Assembly: GCF_900143055.1 (NCBI RefSeq)
Contig: NZ_FRCW01000009.1
Coordinates: 1-64,000, forward strand
Reading direction: 5' to 3'
Source: Fibrobacter sp. UWR3
Lineage (GTDB): Bacteria; Fibrobacterota; Fibrobacteria; Fibrobacterales; Fibrobacteraceae
DNA: 64,000 bases
Of this stretch, positions 52,901 through 61,779 are shown piece after piece (position 1 is the stretch's first letter; each line of letters starts with the position of its first letter). A program made the translations under genes and the position numbers. The notes beneath the pieces are model-generated. The model was given only the letters and a program-made list of their open reading frames with translations, ran no database searches and had not been told where the DNA came from.

Positions 52901-55835
52901 GCCCATCACGGTCAAGAGCAAGCTCTACGTTTCAGGCCGCATCATATTCCAGGTCAAGTGGCTCACCACCACGTATGCAGATTTCGATACGCAGGCATGG
53001 TCGCTCACCGCACACACGGGCGAAGACGTTCCCGAAAACTTCGGTGGCGTCGATCTCACGCAGGCGCCGTACTTCACCGGTTCCGAAACATCCCAGCTCG
53101 AAACTAACTCGCAGGGAGTGAAGGTCATAGGCTTCACGCGTGACCCGTACATCCCGGTTTACTACCACGGCAAGCATATTTACGGCTACGGTGCAGACTA
53201 CACGCCCGAATCCGGCCCGCAGATACACCGCACCGTCACGCTCAACTTCGAAACACCGTTTGCAAGCCCGCACTACTCGCTCGAACAGGAAGGCTATGAA
53301 GCACGCTACAGCGGCACCAGCAAGGTATCCCCGATGGGCGTCCTCGACGACCTCGAGATGAACGGCAATTCCTACTTCGGGCATACCATGTACATGCCCG
53401 ATACCCGCAAGGACTCCATCATCTTCCTGCTTGACACCACGCTCTCTTACGGCAACAACTACATGGAATGGGTCAGCTGGCACAACCATGGCGCGAACCA
53501 GAGCGCAGAAAACAAGTATGATTGCGCCTGCACCGTGGTCCGCAGCAACGTGGAAGTCGACTCCATCACGATTCCGCCCGAAATACGCTACCTCAAGTTC
53601 ACCGTCGATACGGTGCGCGTCTATACGGGCAGGATGGTCGAAGTCCACCTGGAACTACTCGATTCGAACCTCGAAATTCTGAAGATTGACCCCATCAGCG
53701 TGCTGCTCACTTCTGAATCCGGCTTCGCGAAGTTCTACACTTCGCCCACGTCCACAACTCCGGTCGAGCACATCGACATCATCAAGGGCGAGGCAGTGTT
53801 CTACCTATCCTCCGACAAGCCGACCATCACAATCTTGAAGGCCACCGGAAACAACTCTTCAAAGTTCAACTACATTCCGGCAACGGTTCCGCTCATTATC
53901 GAGGACCTGCCGCCCTGGCCGATTATCGACAACGCCCTCATGATCGATACCGACTGCGACGACATTCCCGATGCCATGCAGATTACGCTATCCAACGAAT
54001 ACATTGCAGCAGACAACCAATCGTTCAACTCCATCAAGTTTACCTACGCTGGCGATACCGTCACGAGCACAAACCTGATTTCGCAGAACGGCAGGGACAT
54101 TGTCGTGGGTGCAAGCCTCACGGGCGCCACCGTGAACACGAACCCCGAAGGAAGCATCACGCTTGTAAGCAACACGAAGGATGGCAAGAAGGAATCCGCC
54201 GACTTCTACAGGGATGGCATTCCGCCTAATCTCGTGTCCGTTTCTGTACTCGAAAGGCTTTCTACCGCAACAAGCGACTTCGTTTATATCCAGTTCAGCG
54301 AACCCGTGAAGGAACCTTCGCCGGAATGGCCGCTCATGATTGACGGAGCCAATATTCCTGCACACGTGAAGGGCGTAAAGCTCTACAACGAGGCGCAGAA
54401 CATCTGGGAATTCGAAATCGACTTCGACGCAGGCGGAGGCTCGCTCGTTACCGAAGGCATGAAGGCTTCGCTCTCGCCCACAGCAACCATCAAGGACCTC
54501 GCGGGCAACGGCATTGGCCCCTGCGCCCCGAAGGTGGTAGATGTCGTGCTGAAGATTCGCCCGATTCCGATGACCTACGCAAGCATCTCTGACCTGGACG
54601 AAGACGGACTTGCAGAACATATCGAAATCCAGTTCCTGCAGGCGGTAGACGCAAAGCACTATCCGGATTCCATCTCGATTGTCTTCGGTAGTTCCACTCC
54701 CGAAACGCTCACCGTGCGCAAGGCCCAGTTCATGCTGAACGCCGACCAGATGTCGAGTTCGTTCGACCTGCCTGTACCGTTTATGCTGGGCAACACGAAC
54801 GGCAGTTACGAAGACACCCTAAACGGCAAACTCCTCGTGGGTGCGGGCCTCGTGATAGAACATCTCGGTACCGGAGCCGCCTACGAAACGGCAACAGTAC
54901 TTGCAGAAGACCTCGCCGGCCCCGTATTCGTATCGGCAAGCCTGAACTCTGCAAACTACGAGGTGCTCAACGTGTACCTGAGCGAGCCCGTCACAACCGT
55001 CGATTCGACGGCGATTCTCTACGTGCGCGAGCGCAACCTCATGAACATATCCAAGATAGACCTTATAGGATGGAGCCTGAGCAACGGCGGGACAACGCTC
55101 AATGCGCTGTTTACCTCCGACGCGGCATCGGCCGTCATGGAAGGCGACCGCATCAATCTTGCCCCGAAAACAGCGAGCGCGTTCATGGACAAGAACGGCA
55201 ACCGCCCGGCAGAGAACAACCCGAAGGTCACTATCGGCGGCGAGGGCAACCCGAAAATCAAGTTCGATATCCATCTCGCAAGCCAGGTAACGACAGTTTC
55301 TGCCGCAACGCCGTCGCTTATCCCGAGCAAGAATACGATAAACGTCTACGTGGTGAACCCGGCGACCCACAAGCTTGACCGCATCGAAGACGGTGCAGTT
55401 GTGCAGACGGGTATCGACACGCTGGTAACGCCGCTTACGGGAGCCGTATGGACCATGGACCTCACCGTACCGCGTGGCGGCCCGCTGAGCCAGCCGGCCT
55501 ACTGGAGAAGCCTCAAGGTGAAGTACAGCATCCCCATATACTCGAACCTAGGCAACTTCGTGAACCGTGCCTCGGGCACATTCACCGTAGATTCTGACGT
55601 TTACTACTCGGTGAACAACAAGGTGACGTTCTTTGTGGAATGGGTGAACGCCCCCAATGGAGGTATCCGCTCACAGCAAGGCAGAGCCGTGGGCACGGGA
55701 GCCTACATCTACAAGGCAGAACTGGAATGCAAGTTCTACCCGAACCCCAACCAGGACGAGAAAAACAGGGAACGTTTCAACACGTCGAATTCTTACGATA
55801 AGACTGAGACCTTCGGCATACGCCGACTCAAGTAA
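49998..55835 (+). CDS. Giant GH9 endoglucanase-type multidomain protein 2
   Basis: This paralogue of the preceding protein, with 1,945 residues, starts 42 bp after it. The start is probably TTG at 49998 (AAGGA just upstream), giving the signal peptide KYLKRLFAISFILGEVLCVNAMA; no suitable ATG exists. A CelD-type Ig domain is followed by GH9 with GGWHDCGDH (about 212), NSNHPHNRAA (about 613) and the acid Glu in DYTATETCID (about 660). Next come two fibronectin III domains, a CBM3-like domain (DLDVWIKPSAYQN) and SbsA-type repeats with FSEPV motifs and DTDCDDIPD/DLDEDGLAE loops. The same C-terminal module (AVGTGAYIYKAEL...TFGIRRLK) closes the protein. Tandem duplication is likely. Confidence 0.92.
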   Translation: MKLKYLKRLFAISFILGEVLCVNAMAQLPEIDRTCKDCDRRYLDSLNVYNRRPIRVNQAGFRPQDNKYAYVADPTDMTFKVVDANTKQVIDVGNSSLTLIDAAAPKPNIWVNGAFNSLDALYEFGSKDSTSRNTEKLYKADFTNLTAIGEYFIVNGHDTSATFHVHPSIFNAVLENSLKFFGIQRCGNTDSHLHAPCHLKDGSEIGHDLTGGWHDCGDHFKVSETLSYTAYALAMTYLVYQDKAEDRYGHSYDDTIPDGYPDILYEAKIGADYIYKLYKASKEDGLIAQHDMYHSIAVGSEDHQFWDVPEKQDAQPHSKGGPDRHVAKGAGTNSGVFAAALAYFAMGWYPYDPVYADSLIEAAKDIYKNVLKPQTYGYGGHYTNTDELGGFYPGGTSETNMIDDAAAAALALWFATADTSYQFDLYKDLKINDNSTNYGYNNEPDDAGPYFKGGFLGLKSGFTPGGWATDFENIHSYVLFSFVKLILKDKETALYYNVGELERDTLIQRATNCLRRLTDDGSQGSNLIYKNRFGQVTSDGPYNLVWTSSAWGFNRYNMGAANAIFMLSELLPPGEEKEAYKNLALDNIYYNLGANPWDISFLMGVGDKNSNHPHNRAANPDGYNAGGMPYKYQCPRGALMGGAAPTAVLLEDWSDYTATETCIDFSVQLLIPAQSFAETLPIDNEGPLFSNIAGTPISDTEAIVSWDANEVALVTVFYAESPDESATLSVQQTTASKGGAVTLTGLTPNKTYYFFLEGMDTKHNLTTDNNHGQWYQFTMTPKMTTISGVTICQVDNRSAKIYWWSSDRMNGVVNYGTSPSSYTQAQAAEGGAVLFHEAKLTDLKPGTTYYFTVSSGAAKSEEYSFTTEAYATYADLDVWIKPSAYQNTSNCSPSNGWQKCGDFIIEIDNNDTLVFEDFELRLYLGNNTNIQTPVSYIGQVFDGTGLVVGMPQLTFGTPTPDGVGQYYMPITVKSKLYVSGRIIFQVKWLTTTYADFDTQAWSLTAHTGEDVPENFGGVDLTQAPYFTGSETSQLETNSQGVKVIGFTRDPYIPVYYHGKHIYGYGADYTPESGPQIHRTVTLNFETPFASPHYSLEQEGYEARYSGTSKVSPMGVLDDLEMNGNSYFGHTMYMPDTRKDSIIFLLDTTLSYGNNYMEWVSWHNHGANQSAENKYDCACTVVRSNVEVDSITIPPEIRYLKFTVDTVRVYTGRMVEVHLELLDSNLEILKIDPISVLLTSESGFAKFYTSPTSTTPVEHIDIIKGEAVFYLSSDKPTITILKATGNNSSKFNYIPATVPLIIEDLPPWPIIDNALMIDTDCDDIPDAMQITLSNEYIAADNQSFNSIKFTYAGDTVTSTNLISQNGRDIVVGASLTGATVNTNPEGSITLVSNTKDGKKESADFYRDGIPPNLVSVSVLERLSTATSDFVYIQFSEPVKEPSPEWPLMIDGANIPAHVKGVKLYNEAQNIWEFEIDFDAGGGSLVTEGMKASLSPTATIKDLAGNGIGPCAPKVVDVVLKIRPIPMTYASISDLDEDGLAEHIEIQFLQAVDAKHYPDSISIVFGSSTPETLTVRKAQFMLNADQMSSSFDLPVPFMLGNTNGSYEDTLNGKLLVGAGLVIEHLGTGAAYETATVLAEDLAGPVFVSASLNSANYEVLNVYLSEPVTTVDSTAILYVRERNLMNISKIDLIGWSLSNGGTTLNALFTSDAASAVMEGDRINLAPKTASAFMDKNGNRPAENNPKVTIGGEGNPKIKFDIHLASQVTTVSAATPSLIPSKNTINVYVVNPATHKLDRIEDGAVVQTGIDTLVTPLTGAVWTMDLTVPRGGPLSQPAYWRSLKVKYSIPIYSNLGNFVNRASGTFTVDSDVYYSVNNKVTFFVEWVNAPNGGIRSQQGRAVGTGAYIYKAELECKFYPNPNQDEKNRERFNTSNSYDKTETFGIRRLK

Positions 55836-55856
55836 CAACTATCGGTGGGATAGCCT

Positions 55857-58220
55857 TTGCACGAGATTCTATTTTCAAATTCACCCATTACAATTATCTT
55901 TTCGGCAACGGCTCTCCTGCTGACGTTCGCCTTCCCCACCATATTGGGGCAAAAGACCGGACTCAAGCGCTTCCCGAAGGCAATTTACCAGCTGATGCTC
56001 ATCTGCATCTTCTGGAACGCTTCAAGCCTTGTGGGCGGCATATTCTTCGGCGGCACGGAATTTTCCCTCGCCGCAAAGATTCTGTTTGGCGTGCAGGCAA
56101 TCGCATGGGTGCAGGCGGGCAACGCCATCTACCATATCTGCGCAGATTCCCTCATGTTTCGGCGTTCCAATTTCTGGAGGCTCTTGAACGCGCTGGGGGC
56201 AGCAAACGTCATTGCAGTAACAACCATTTTCTGCCTCAACGAATCGTTCTTCACGCAATTCACGATTCTCGGGATCAGGCCATTCCAGGAATTCCCGTAC
56301 TTCAAGGTCTATTCCATCCTATTCTTTATCTTCGTTGTACCGAACCTAATCCTTACCATATTCAAGCTGACACGGAACACCCTGCAAACCAGCAGCAAGG
56401 ATGTTGCACAAATCAACTTGTACGCAACAGCCAGCTTCACGTTCTTCGTGCTGTTCTCGTTTATACTGGACTATGTGCTTCCCGTTTCGTGCAGTTTCAA
56501 CATCAACGACAATCCTCCCGTATTCTTGCAGTTTAACCAGTATTCGTGCATATTCCTCGCCATCCTTTGCGGGCAGTACTTCACGTCCATTTCGTTCAAG
56601 AACAAGAGTTCGAACTGGCTCATGAAAAGCCTTATGAACCAGCTGAGCGACTGCGTATTCACCTTCCAGCCCGACGGGAGAATAAACAGCAGCAATTCCG
56701 CCGCGCAGCTCCTGTTCCGCATGACAGAATCCGAAATGAAGATGCACCGCATCCAGGACCTGATTCCAAACATCCTCCTCGAAAACGAAATCTTCCGCGA
56801 GAACGAAAAAATCCAGATTAACGACGAAGTCCATACCTTCAACGTGTCCCTATACAAGTACCGTACCACGCTTTCGACGTTCATGTGGTTCCTGCTATTG
56901 AGCGACCAGACAAAATCGCTTTTCTACCAGCAACGCATCAAGACGCTGAACAGCCAGTTCACGGAATACAAGAAGGACCTCATCCGCTACCAGGACCGTC
57001 TCGACAATTCCGAAAAGAAATTCAAGGAGCAGAACAACTTCAGTTCTACCCTTATCAACGCACTCCCGTTCCAGTTCTGGTCCAAGAACGAGCAGGGCGT
57101 TTACATGACGCAGAACATTATGGACATCAGGTCCCGCGGGAACCTCATCCAGACCACCGACTCGCCAAGCAAGATTTCTTACCGCGAAATGCAGGCACGG
57201 AACAACGGGCTTTCGAACATACATACCAGCTACGAGAACGAGCACCACGAAGAAATCACCGAGGAAGAAGCGAACATACTTATCCGCGACAACAAGCCGG
57301 TATTCATTTACAACGTGCAGTTCATCCCGATTATCGCGGGGCAAAAGCCGTACAAGATTATCGGGCTAAAGCAGGACATGACCGAGCAGAAGCGGCTTGA
57401 ACGCGAGCGCGACATGTTGAGCGAGCAGAAGCGAATCCATTCGAGGCTCGAAGACCTGGGAACCATGCTCGGCGGCTTTGCGCACGACTACAAGAACAGT
57501 ATCGGCGCCCAGATCGGATTCTGCGAACTCGCGCAGGAACTCCTCACGAACACCCCAATGGAAGGAGTCCCCGACAAGGCAAAGAACAGCGTCGTGAAGG
57601 CAGGTGAACTCATTGCCGAAGCGAACAAGGCGGCAAACAAGGCGAAGGATTCCGTGAACCAGGTGCTAAGCGCCATCCGCAACGAGACATCCATCGCCCC
57701 GAAGCCCGTACAGTTCTCGCCGTTCCTCATCATCGAGGACGTCATCAAGAAACTTTCTCTCACGCTCCCCGCAAACGTCCACATATCGGCAGACAACCTG
57801 GACCACGAACTGCAAATCGTCTGCCTGCCCGCGGCACTCGACCGCATTTTGAGCAACCTCGCGAACAACGCCATCTTCGCCATGAAGGAGACCGGCGGCA
57901 CCCTCACGTTCGCGCTCGAACGCGAAGAGGTCAAGCGCAAGATTACACACCCCTTCTCGGACCCCATCGAAAAGGGAATTTATGCGAAATTCACGATTGC
58001 CGATACGGGCTCGGGCATGGATTCCAACACGCTGGAACGCATCTTTTCGCCGTTCTTCACCACAAAATCGCCCGGCGAAGGGCTCGGGCTCGGGCTTTCT
58101 TCGGCGCTTAGGTTGTTAAAAGACGGCAATGGGCGATTCACAGTGACCACCACCCTCGGCAAGGGTACTAAATTTAATCTATATTGGAATCTAGCAAACG
58201 AAAAAACGGAGGATGCGTAA
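55857..58220 (+). CDS. Membrane sensor histidine kinase
   Basis: The 787 residues begin with about seven hydrophobic segments (1-245), a 7TM-type sensor. A PAS-like domain follows (about 258-350, NQLSDCVFTFQPDGRINSSN), then a coiled coil (about 355-395) and a second PAS-like domain (about 395-515). The H-box has the candidate phosphorylated His at 543 in GGFAHDYKNSIGAQ, with D where most kinases have E. The ATPase domain has N-box LSNLANNAIFAM, G1 DTGSGM and G2 GEGLGLGLSS. The start is TTG at 55857 with GGTGGGA upstream, 21 bp after the GH9 gene. Its stop overlaps the next start by one base (TAATG). Confidence 0.92.
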   Translation: MHEILFSNSPITIIFSATALLLTFAFPTILGQKTGLKRFPKAIYQLMLICIFWNASSLVGGIFFGGTEFSLAAKILFGVQAIAWVQAGNAIYHICADSLMFRRSNFWRLLNALGAANVIAVTTIFCLNESFFTQFTILGIRPFQEFPYFKVYSILFFIFVVPNLILTIFKLTRNTLQTSSKDVAQINLYATASFTFFVLFSFILDYVLPVSCSFNINDNPPVFLQFNQYSCIFLAILCGQYFTSISFKNKSSNWLMKSLMNQLSDCVFTFQPDGRINSSNSAAQLLFRMTESEMKMHRIQDLIPNILLENEIFRENEKIQINDEVHTFNVSLYKYRTTLSTFMWFLLLSDQTKSLFYQQRIKTLNSQFTEYKKDLIRYQDRLDNSEKKFKEQNNFSSTLINALPFQFWSKNEQGVYMTQNIMDIRSRGNLIQTTDSPSKISYREMQARNNGLSNIHTSYENEHHEEITEEEANILIRDNKPVFIYNVQFIPIIAGQKPYKIIGLKQDMTEQKRLERERDMLSEQKRIHSRLEDLGTMLGGFAHDYKNSIGAQIGFCELAQELLTNTPMEGVPDKAKNSVVKAGELIAEANKAANKAKDSVNQVLSAIRNETSIAPKPVQFSPFLIIEDVIKKLSLTLPANVHISADNLDHELQIVCLPAALDRILSNLANNAIFAMKETGGTLTFALEREEVKRKITHPFSDPIEKGIYAKFTIADTGSGMDSNTLERIFSPFFTTKSPGEGLGLGLSSALRLLKDGNGRFTVTTTLGKGTKFNLYWNLANEKTEDA

Positions 58221-58594
58221 TGTCCACCATCTTGATTATCGACGATGACGAGCAGTTCAACCTGATGATGAAAACCGCTCTCGAGGTTAAAGGGTACGAA
58301 GTAGAAACCGCAAGCAACGGTAAGGAAGCGAAGGCCCTGTACCAGAACAAGAAGTACGATGTCATCGTGACCGACATCATTATGCCCGACGTGGACGGCT
58401 ACGAGGTCATTCTGGACCTACGCCGCATGGGCATGAGTGACCGCACCATCGCCGTGAGTGCCGGCAGACGTACTGCTGCAGACGACTACCTGCTCACCGC
58501 CAAGCATTTCGACGTGGCATGCACGTTCAACAAGCCCATCGACATCCAGCAGTTCCGCGACAAGGTCGAAGAAATCATCAAAAGCCACCAGTAA
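58220..58594 (+). CDS. Single-domain response regulator
   Basis: The 124-residue CheY-like receiver has no output domain. The acidic pocket is D8-D10, the phospho-acceptor is D52 in VIVTDIIMPDVDGYE, a Ser lies in IAVSAGRR, and the conserved Lys is in TFNKPID. All key residues are present, so it should accept phosphate from the adjacent kinase. It begins inside the kinase stop codon (TAATG) and ends 3 bp before the sigma-54-type activator gene. It may act by protein contact or as a phosphate relay or sink. Confidence 0.95.
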   Translation: MSTILIIDDDEQFNLMMKTALEVKGYEVETASNGKEAKALYQNKKYDVIVTDIIMPDVDGYEVILDLRRMGMSDRTIAVSAGRRTAADDYLLTAKHFDVACTFNKPIDIQQFRDKVEEIIKSHQ

Positions 58595-58597
58595 TCC

Positions 58598-60061
58598 ATG
58601 CCGATGAACATCCTGATTGCTGATTCCGACAAGGAGTTTATCAGCGACATTCGACGTTCCTGGAACCTGGACGACACGGAGATTATCCTCTGTGACGACA
58701 AGGACAATTTGATGCCACTGGTAAAGAACGACCCGATAGACCTCGCGTTTATCGAGGTTCCGCTCCTTACCTTCGACAATATGGACTTGGTCAGTTTTCT
58801 CAAGGAGAAAAATCCCGGCATAGAGATTTTTGTCCTGTGCGACAACAAGAACTGGCCCGGCGCCACGAGCGCCATCAACCGCGGTGCAAACAGCTTCCTC
58901 ATGAAGCCGACCACCGTGAACCAGCTGGAAGAGACGGCAAAGAAAATCCAGACCCTCCAGCAGAACAAGTCCACGCACCAGCTCATGGAATCGCAGGTGC
59001 TGGACAGCCTCCTGGGCGATACGCCCGAGATGCGGAAGATTCTCAAGACGGTCTACAAGATTGCCCCCACCACGAGTACCGTGCTCATTACCGGCGAATC
59101 CGGTTCGGGCAAGGAATTCCTCGCAAACGTGATCCACCGCTACAGCAAGCGGGCGGGCGAACCGTTTATCGCGGTCAACTGCGGGGCTATTCCCGAAAAC
59201 CTGGTCGAAAGCGAACTCTTCGGCGCAAAGAAAGGGTCGTACACCGGGTCCACCGCCGACAAGAAGGGCCTGTTCGAGGCCGCAAACGGCGGCACGCTGT
59301 TCCTTGACGAAGTTGGCGAACTTTCTGCCGCAACGCAGGTAAAGCTCTTGCGCTTTTTGCAGAATCACGAGATACGCCGCGTGGGCGAGACCGAGGCGCG
59401 CTACCTCGATATCCGCATCATTGCGGCTACCAACCGCGACCTGCAGGCATCGATGCTCGAAGGTTCGTTCCGCGAAGACCTCTTTTACCGACTGAACACG
59501 TTTCACCTCACGCTCCCGCCGCTGCGCGAACGTAAGCCGGTAATACCCACGCTTATCCGTTACTTCATCCTCAAGTACAAGGAAGCGCACGGCAAGAACA
59601 TTACCGATATAGAACAGGCAGCCCAGTACGCGCTGACCAAGTACCACTATCCGGGCAACATTCGTGAACTCGAGAACATCGTGGAACACGCGATTGTACT
59701 TTCGGAAGGCGGAATTATCCGGCTCGAAGACCTGCCCGAAAACGTGCAGGAAGAGGCCCGCGAAAAGATGCCCGCCATCCCGCACATCAAGGACGGGAAC
59801 GGGAAAACGCTCGCGCTCCCCGCAGGCGAAAGCGCGCCCGCAATCCATATCCAGGGTGGCGATACGCAGGGCAGCCACGACACAGATGCAGGCGAAGAAA
59901 TCCTCTCGCTCGAAGAGGTGGAACGCAGGCACATACTGCATGCACTGAGCGTGTGCAAGAACAACAAAACCGAAGTCTGCCGCAAGCTCGGCATTAGCCG
60001 CGCCACACTCTGGAGAAAACTCAAGGAACTGCAGATCCAGATGGACGGCGAAGAAGACTAG
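58598..60061 (+). CDS. Sigma-54-type activator with degenerate receiver
   Basis: The 487 residues are NtrC-like in plan. The N-terminal receiver-like domain (1-115) has Glu53 in DLAFIEVPLL where the phospho-acceptor Asp is expected, although K103 is kept. The AAA+ domain (about 135-370) has Walker A GESGSGK (166-172), Walker B GTLFLDEVG and the loop GSYTGS (213-218), where sigma-54 activators normally have GAFTGA. A Fis-type helix-turn-helix ends the protein (NKTEVCRKLGISRATLWRKL). It could be a phosphorylation-independent regulator. Whether it still works with sigma-54 is uncertain because of the loop change. It is the last gene of the GH9/two-component cluster. Confidence 0.9.
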   Translation: MPMNILIADSDKEFISDIRRSWNLDDTEIILCDDKDNLMPLVKNDPIDLAFIEVPLLTFDNMDLVSFLKEKNPGIEIFVLCDNKNWPGATSAINRGANSFLMKPTTVNQLEETAKKIQTLQQNKSTHQLMESQVLDSLLGDTPEMRKILKTVYKIAPTTSTVLITGESGSGKEFLANVIHRYSKRAGEPFIAVNCGAIPENLVESELFGAKKGSYTGSTADKKGLFEAANGGTLFLDEVGELSAATQVKLLRFLQNHEIRRVGETEARYLDIRIIAATNRDLQASMLEGSFREDLFYRLNTFHLTLPPLRERKPVIPTLIRYFILKYKEAHGKNITDIEQAAQYALTKYHYPGNIRELENIVEHAIVLSEGGIIRLEDLPENVQEEAREKMPAIPHIKDGNGKTLALPAGESAPAIHIQGGDTQGSHDTDAGEEILSLEEVERRHILHALSVCKNNKTEVCRKLGISRATLWRKLKELQIQMDGEED

Positions 60062-60085
60062 GACGCACCTCACGGATATTTTACC

Positions 60086-60814
60086 ATGATGCGAATAAAC
60101 AAGTTTATTTCCCTGTGCGGTATAGCAAGCAGGCGCGCAGCCGACACGCTCGTGCAGGAAGGCCGCGTGCAGGTGAACGGCTCTACTGTCAAGGACCTGG
60201 GCCACCAGGTAGACGAGAATACGGACGAGGTTCTCGTGGACGGGAAGAAGGCGACGCTCCCGAAGAAGACGAAGGTCATCATGTTCCACAAACCCGCGGG
60301 TTGCGTGTGCACGAAAGATGACCCGCAGGGGCGACGCACCGTATATGACTACCTGCCGCCGGGGTATGCCTCCTTCAAGTACGTGGGAAGGCTTGACCTG
60401 CAGAGCCGCGGGCTATTGCTGTTTACCGATGACGGGGAACTGCTGCACCGGCTGACGCACCCGAGTTTTGAAATCCCCCGCAGTTACTATGTGTGGACAA
60501 CGCGCCCGCTGAGCGATGCCGCCGCGCAGAAACTCGTAGACGGCGTAGACATCCGTGACCCCGAAGACCCGAACGCACAAGAAGAAATCGCGTTTGCGAC
60601 CGACGTGTATCTTGAAAACGGGTTTGCGGAACTCGTGCTTATCGAGGGCAAGAACCGCGAAATCCGCCGCATGATGCGCGCCATCGGGTATGAGATTCGC
60701 GACCTCAAGCGCGTAAGCTACTGCAAGCTCCAGCTGGGCGACTTGCCCGCAGGCGAGTTCCGCGAGCTCACCGCCGACGAGATGAACAAGCTCAGGCAAG
60801 CAGTACACATTTAG
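60086..60814 (+). CDS. rluB: rRNA pseudouridine synthase (RsuA/RluB family)
   Basis: This enzyme converts a specific uridine in rRNA to pseudouridine. The 242 residues have an N-terminal S4 RNA-binding domain (RINKFISLCGIASRRAADTLVQEGRV) and a catalytic domain with the Asp in VGRLDLQSRGLLLFTDDGEL. EIPRSYYVWT and EGKNREIRRMMRAIGYEI are family signatures. RluB (23S, position 2605 in E. coli) is the most likely type, but RsuA and RluF share these motifs. It lies 24 bp after the sigma-54-type gene with a weak ribosome binding site. Confidence 0.9.
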   Translation: MMRINKFISLCGIASRRAADTLVQEGRVQVNGSTVKDLGHQVDENTDEVLVDGKKATLPKKTKVIMFHKPAGCVCTKDDPQGRRTVYDYLPPGYASFKYVGRLDLQSRGLLLFTDDGELLHRLTHPSFEIPRSYYVWTTRPLSDAAAQKLVDGVDIRDPEDPNAQEEIAFATDVYLENGFAELVLIEGKNREIRRMMRAIGYEIRDLKRVSYCKLQLGDLPAGEFRELTADEMNKLRQAVHI

Positions 60815-60858
60815 ACGAAAGATAGATGCTTGCATTTATCCATCATCAATTATAAACC

Positions 60859-61686
60859 ATGTCCAGGACTCTTTACATAGGTGACGTTCACGGTTGCGCA
60901 GATGAACTCGAGCGCATCATCGATGCTTTCGGGTTCGTGCGCGGGAGCGACACGCTCTACCAGACGGGCGACATCATCAACAAGGGTCCCGATATGTGGC
61001 GCGCCCTGCAGACCGTTCTCGACCTCGGGATTCTTACCGTGCGCGGAAACCACGAAGAGCACCTCATCCGCATGATGGAAACGCCGGAGAACACCTGGAC
61101 CGACAAGCAGAGGAAACGCTTCAAGGCGCTCCCGCTGGAGCAGTGGAACTTTATCCGCGATACGGTGAAAGACTGGCCCCTCTGGCGCGACACCCCGCAC
61201 GCACTCCTAGTACACGCGGGCCTCGAACCCGGCAAGGCACGCCTTGAGGACATGAGCCCCGAGGTGTTGCTTTCTATACGCAACTGGAATGACCGCCCGT
61301 GGTTCGAGCAGGTCAAGTGGAACAAGACGGTCGTGTTCGGGCACTGGGCCAAGATGGGCTTCGTGAACGTTCCCGGATTCATCGGGCTCGATTCGGGCTG
61401 CGTGTACGGCAAGTGCCTTACCGCCTGGTGCCCCGAAGAAGACAAGTTCTACACCGTGCCCGCCGCCCGCGAGTACACTCCGGTAAAGGACAAGGCGAAG
61501 GAATCCGAAGGCGCCCCCTGCAAGGTGCTGGGCGACAACACCCCCGAATCCGTACCGCCAAAAACATTCGACGAAATCAAAGCGCGCATTGAAAGCGGGG
61601 ACATCGCACCCGCCAAAGATTCGCCCGAAGATGCGGCCATACGCAAGGCGAGCCCCTCCATAAGCGCGGAATGGGCCGGATACTAA
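60859..61686 (+). CDS. ApaH-like serine/threonine-type metallophosphatase
   Basis: The PPP-family fold with two metal ions is shown by GDVHGCADELERII, TGDIINKGPDMW, VRGNHEEHL and late His residues in LLVHAGLEPGK and VFGHWAKMG. Symmetrical diadenosine tetraphosphatase (ApaH) is the closest bacterial type (275 residues), but a protein phosphatase role is also possible. A C-terminal tail of about 70 residues (PPKTFDEIKARIESGDIAPAKD) extends beyond the usual fold. No good ribosome binding site precedes the ATG. Confidence 0.87.
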   Translation: MSRTLYIGDVHGCADELERIIDAFGFVRGSDTLYQTGDIINKGPDMWRALQTVLDLGILTVRGNHEEHLIRMMETPENTWTDKQRKRFKALPLEQWNFIRDTVKDWPLWRDTPHALLVHAGLEPGKARLEDMSPEVLLSIRNWNDRPWFEQVKWNKTVVFGHWAKMGFVNVPGFIGLDSGCVYGKCLTAWCPEEDKFYTVPAAREYTPVKDKAKESEGAPCKVLGDNTPESVPPKTFDEIKARIESGDIAPAKDSPEDAAIRKASPSISAEWAGY

Positions 61687-61738
61687 GCAAGCGCAAAATC
61701 CCCAGTTTTTCCGCTAGTCGAAGCACAACGCTTTTTTG

Positions 61739-61746
61739 TATATTTG
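61739..61746 (+). promoter_or_regulatory. TAnnTTTG -7 box before the barrel gene at 61780
   Basis: TATATTTG lies 33 bp before the ATG at 61780, leaving room for a short leader with an AAAGGA ribosome binding site. Confidence 0.55.
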
Positions 61747-61779
61747 TACAGCAATTGGGGTATTTGGGTAAAGGAAAAC

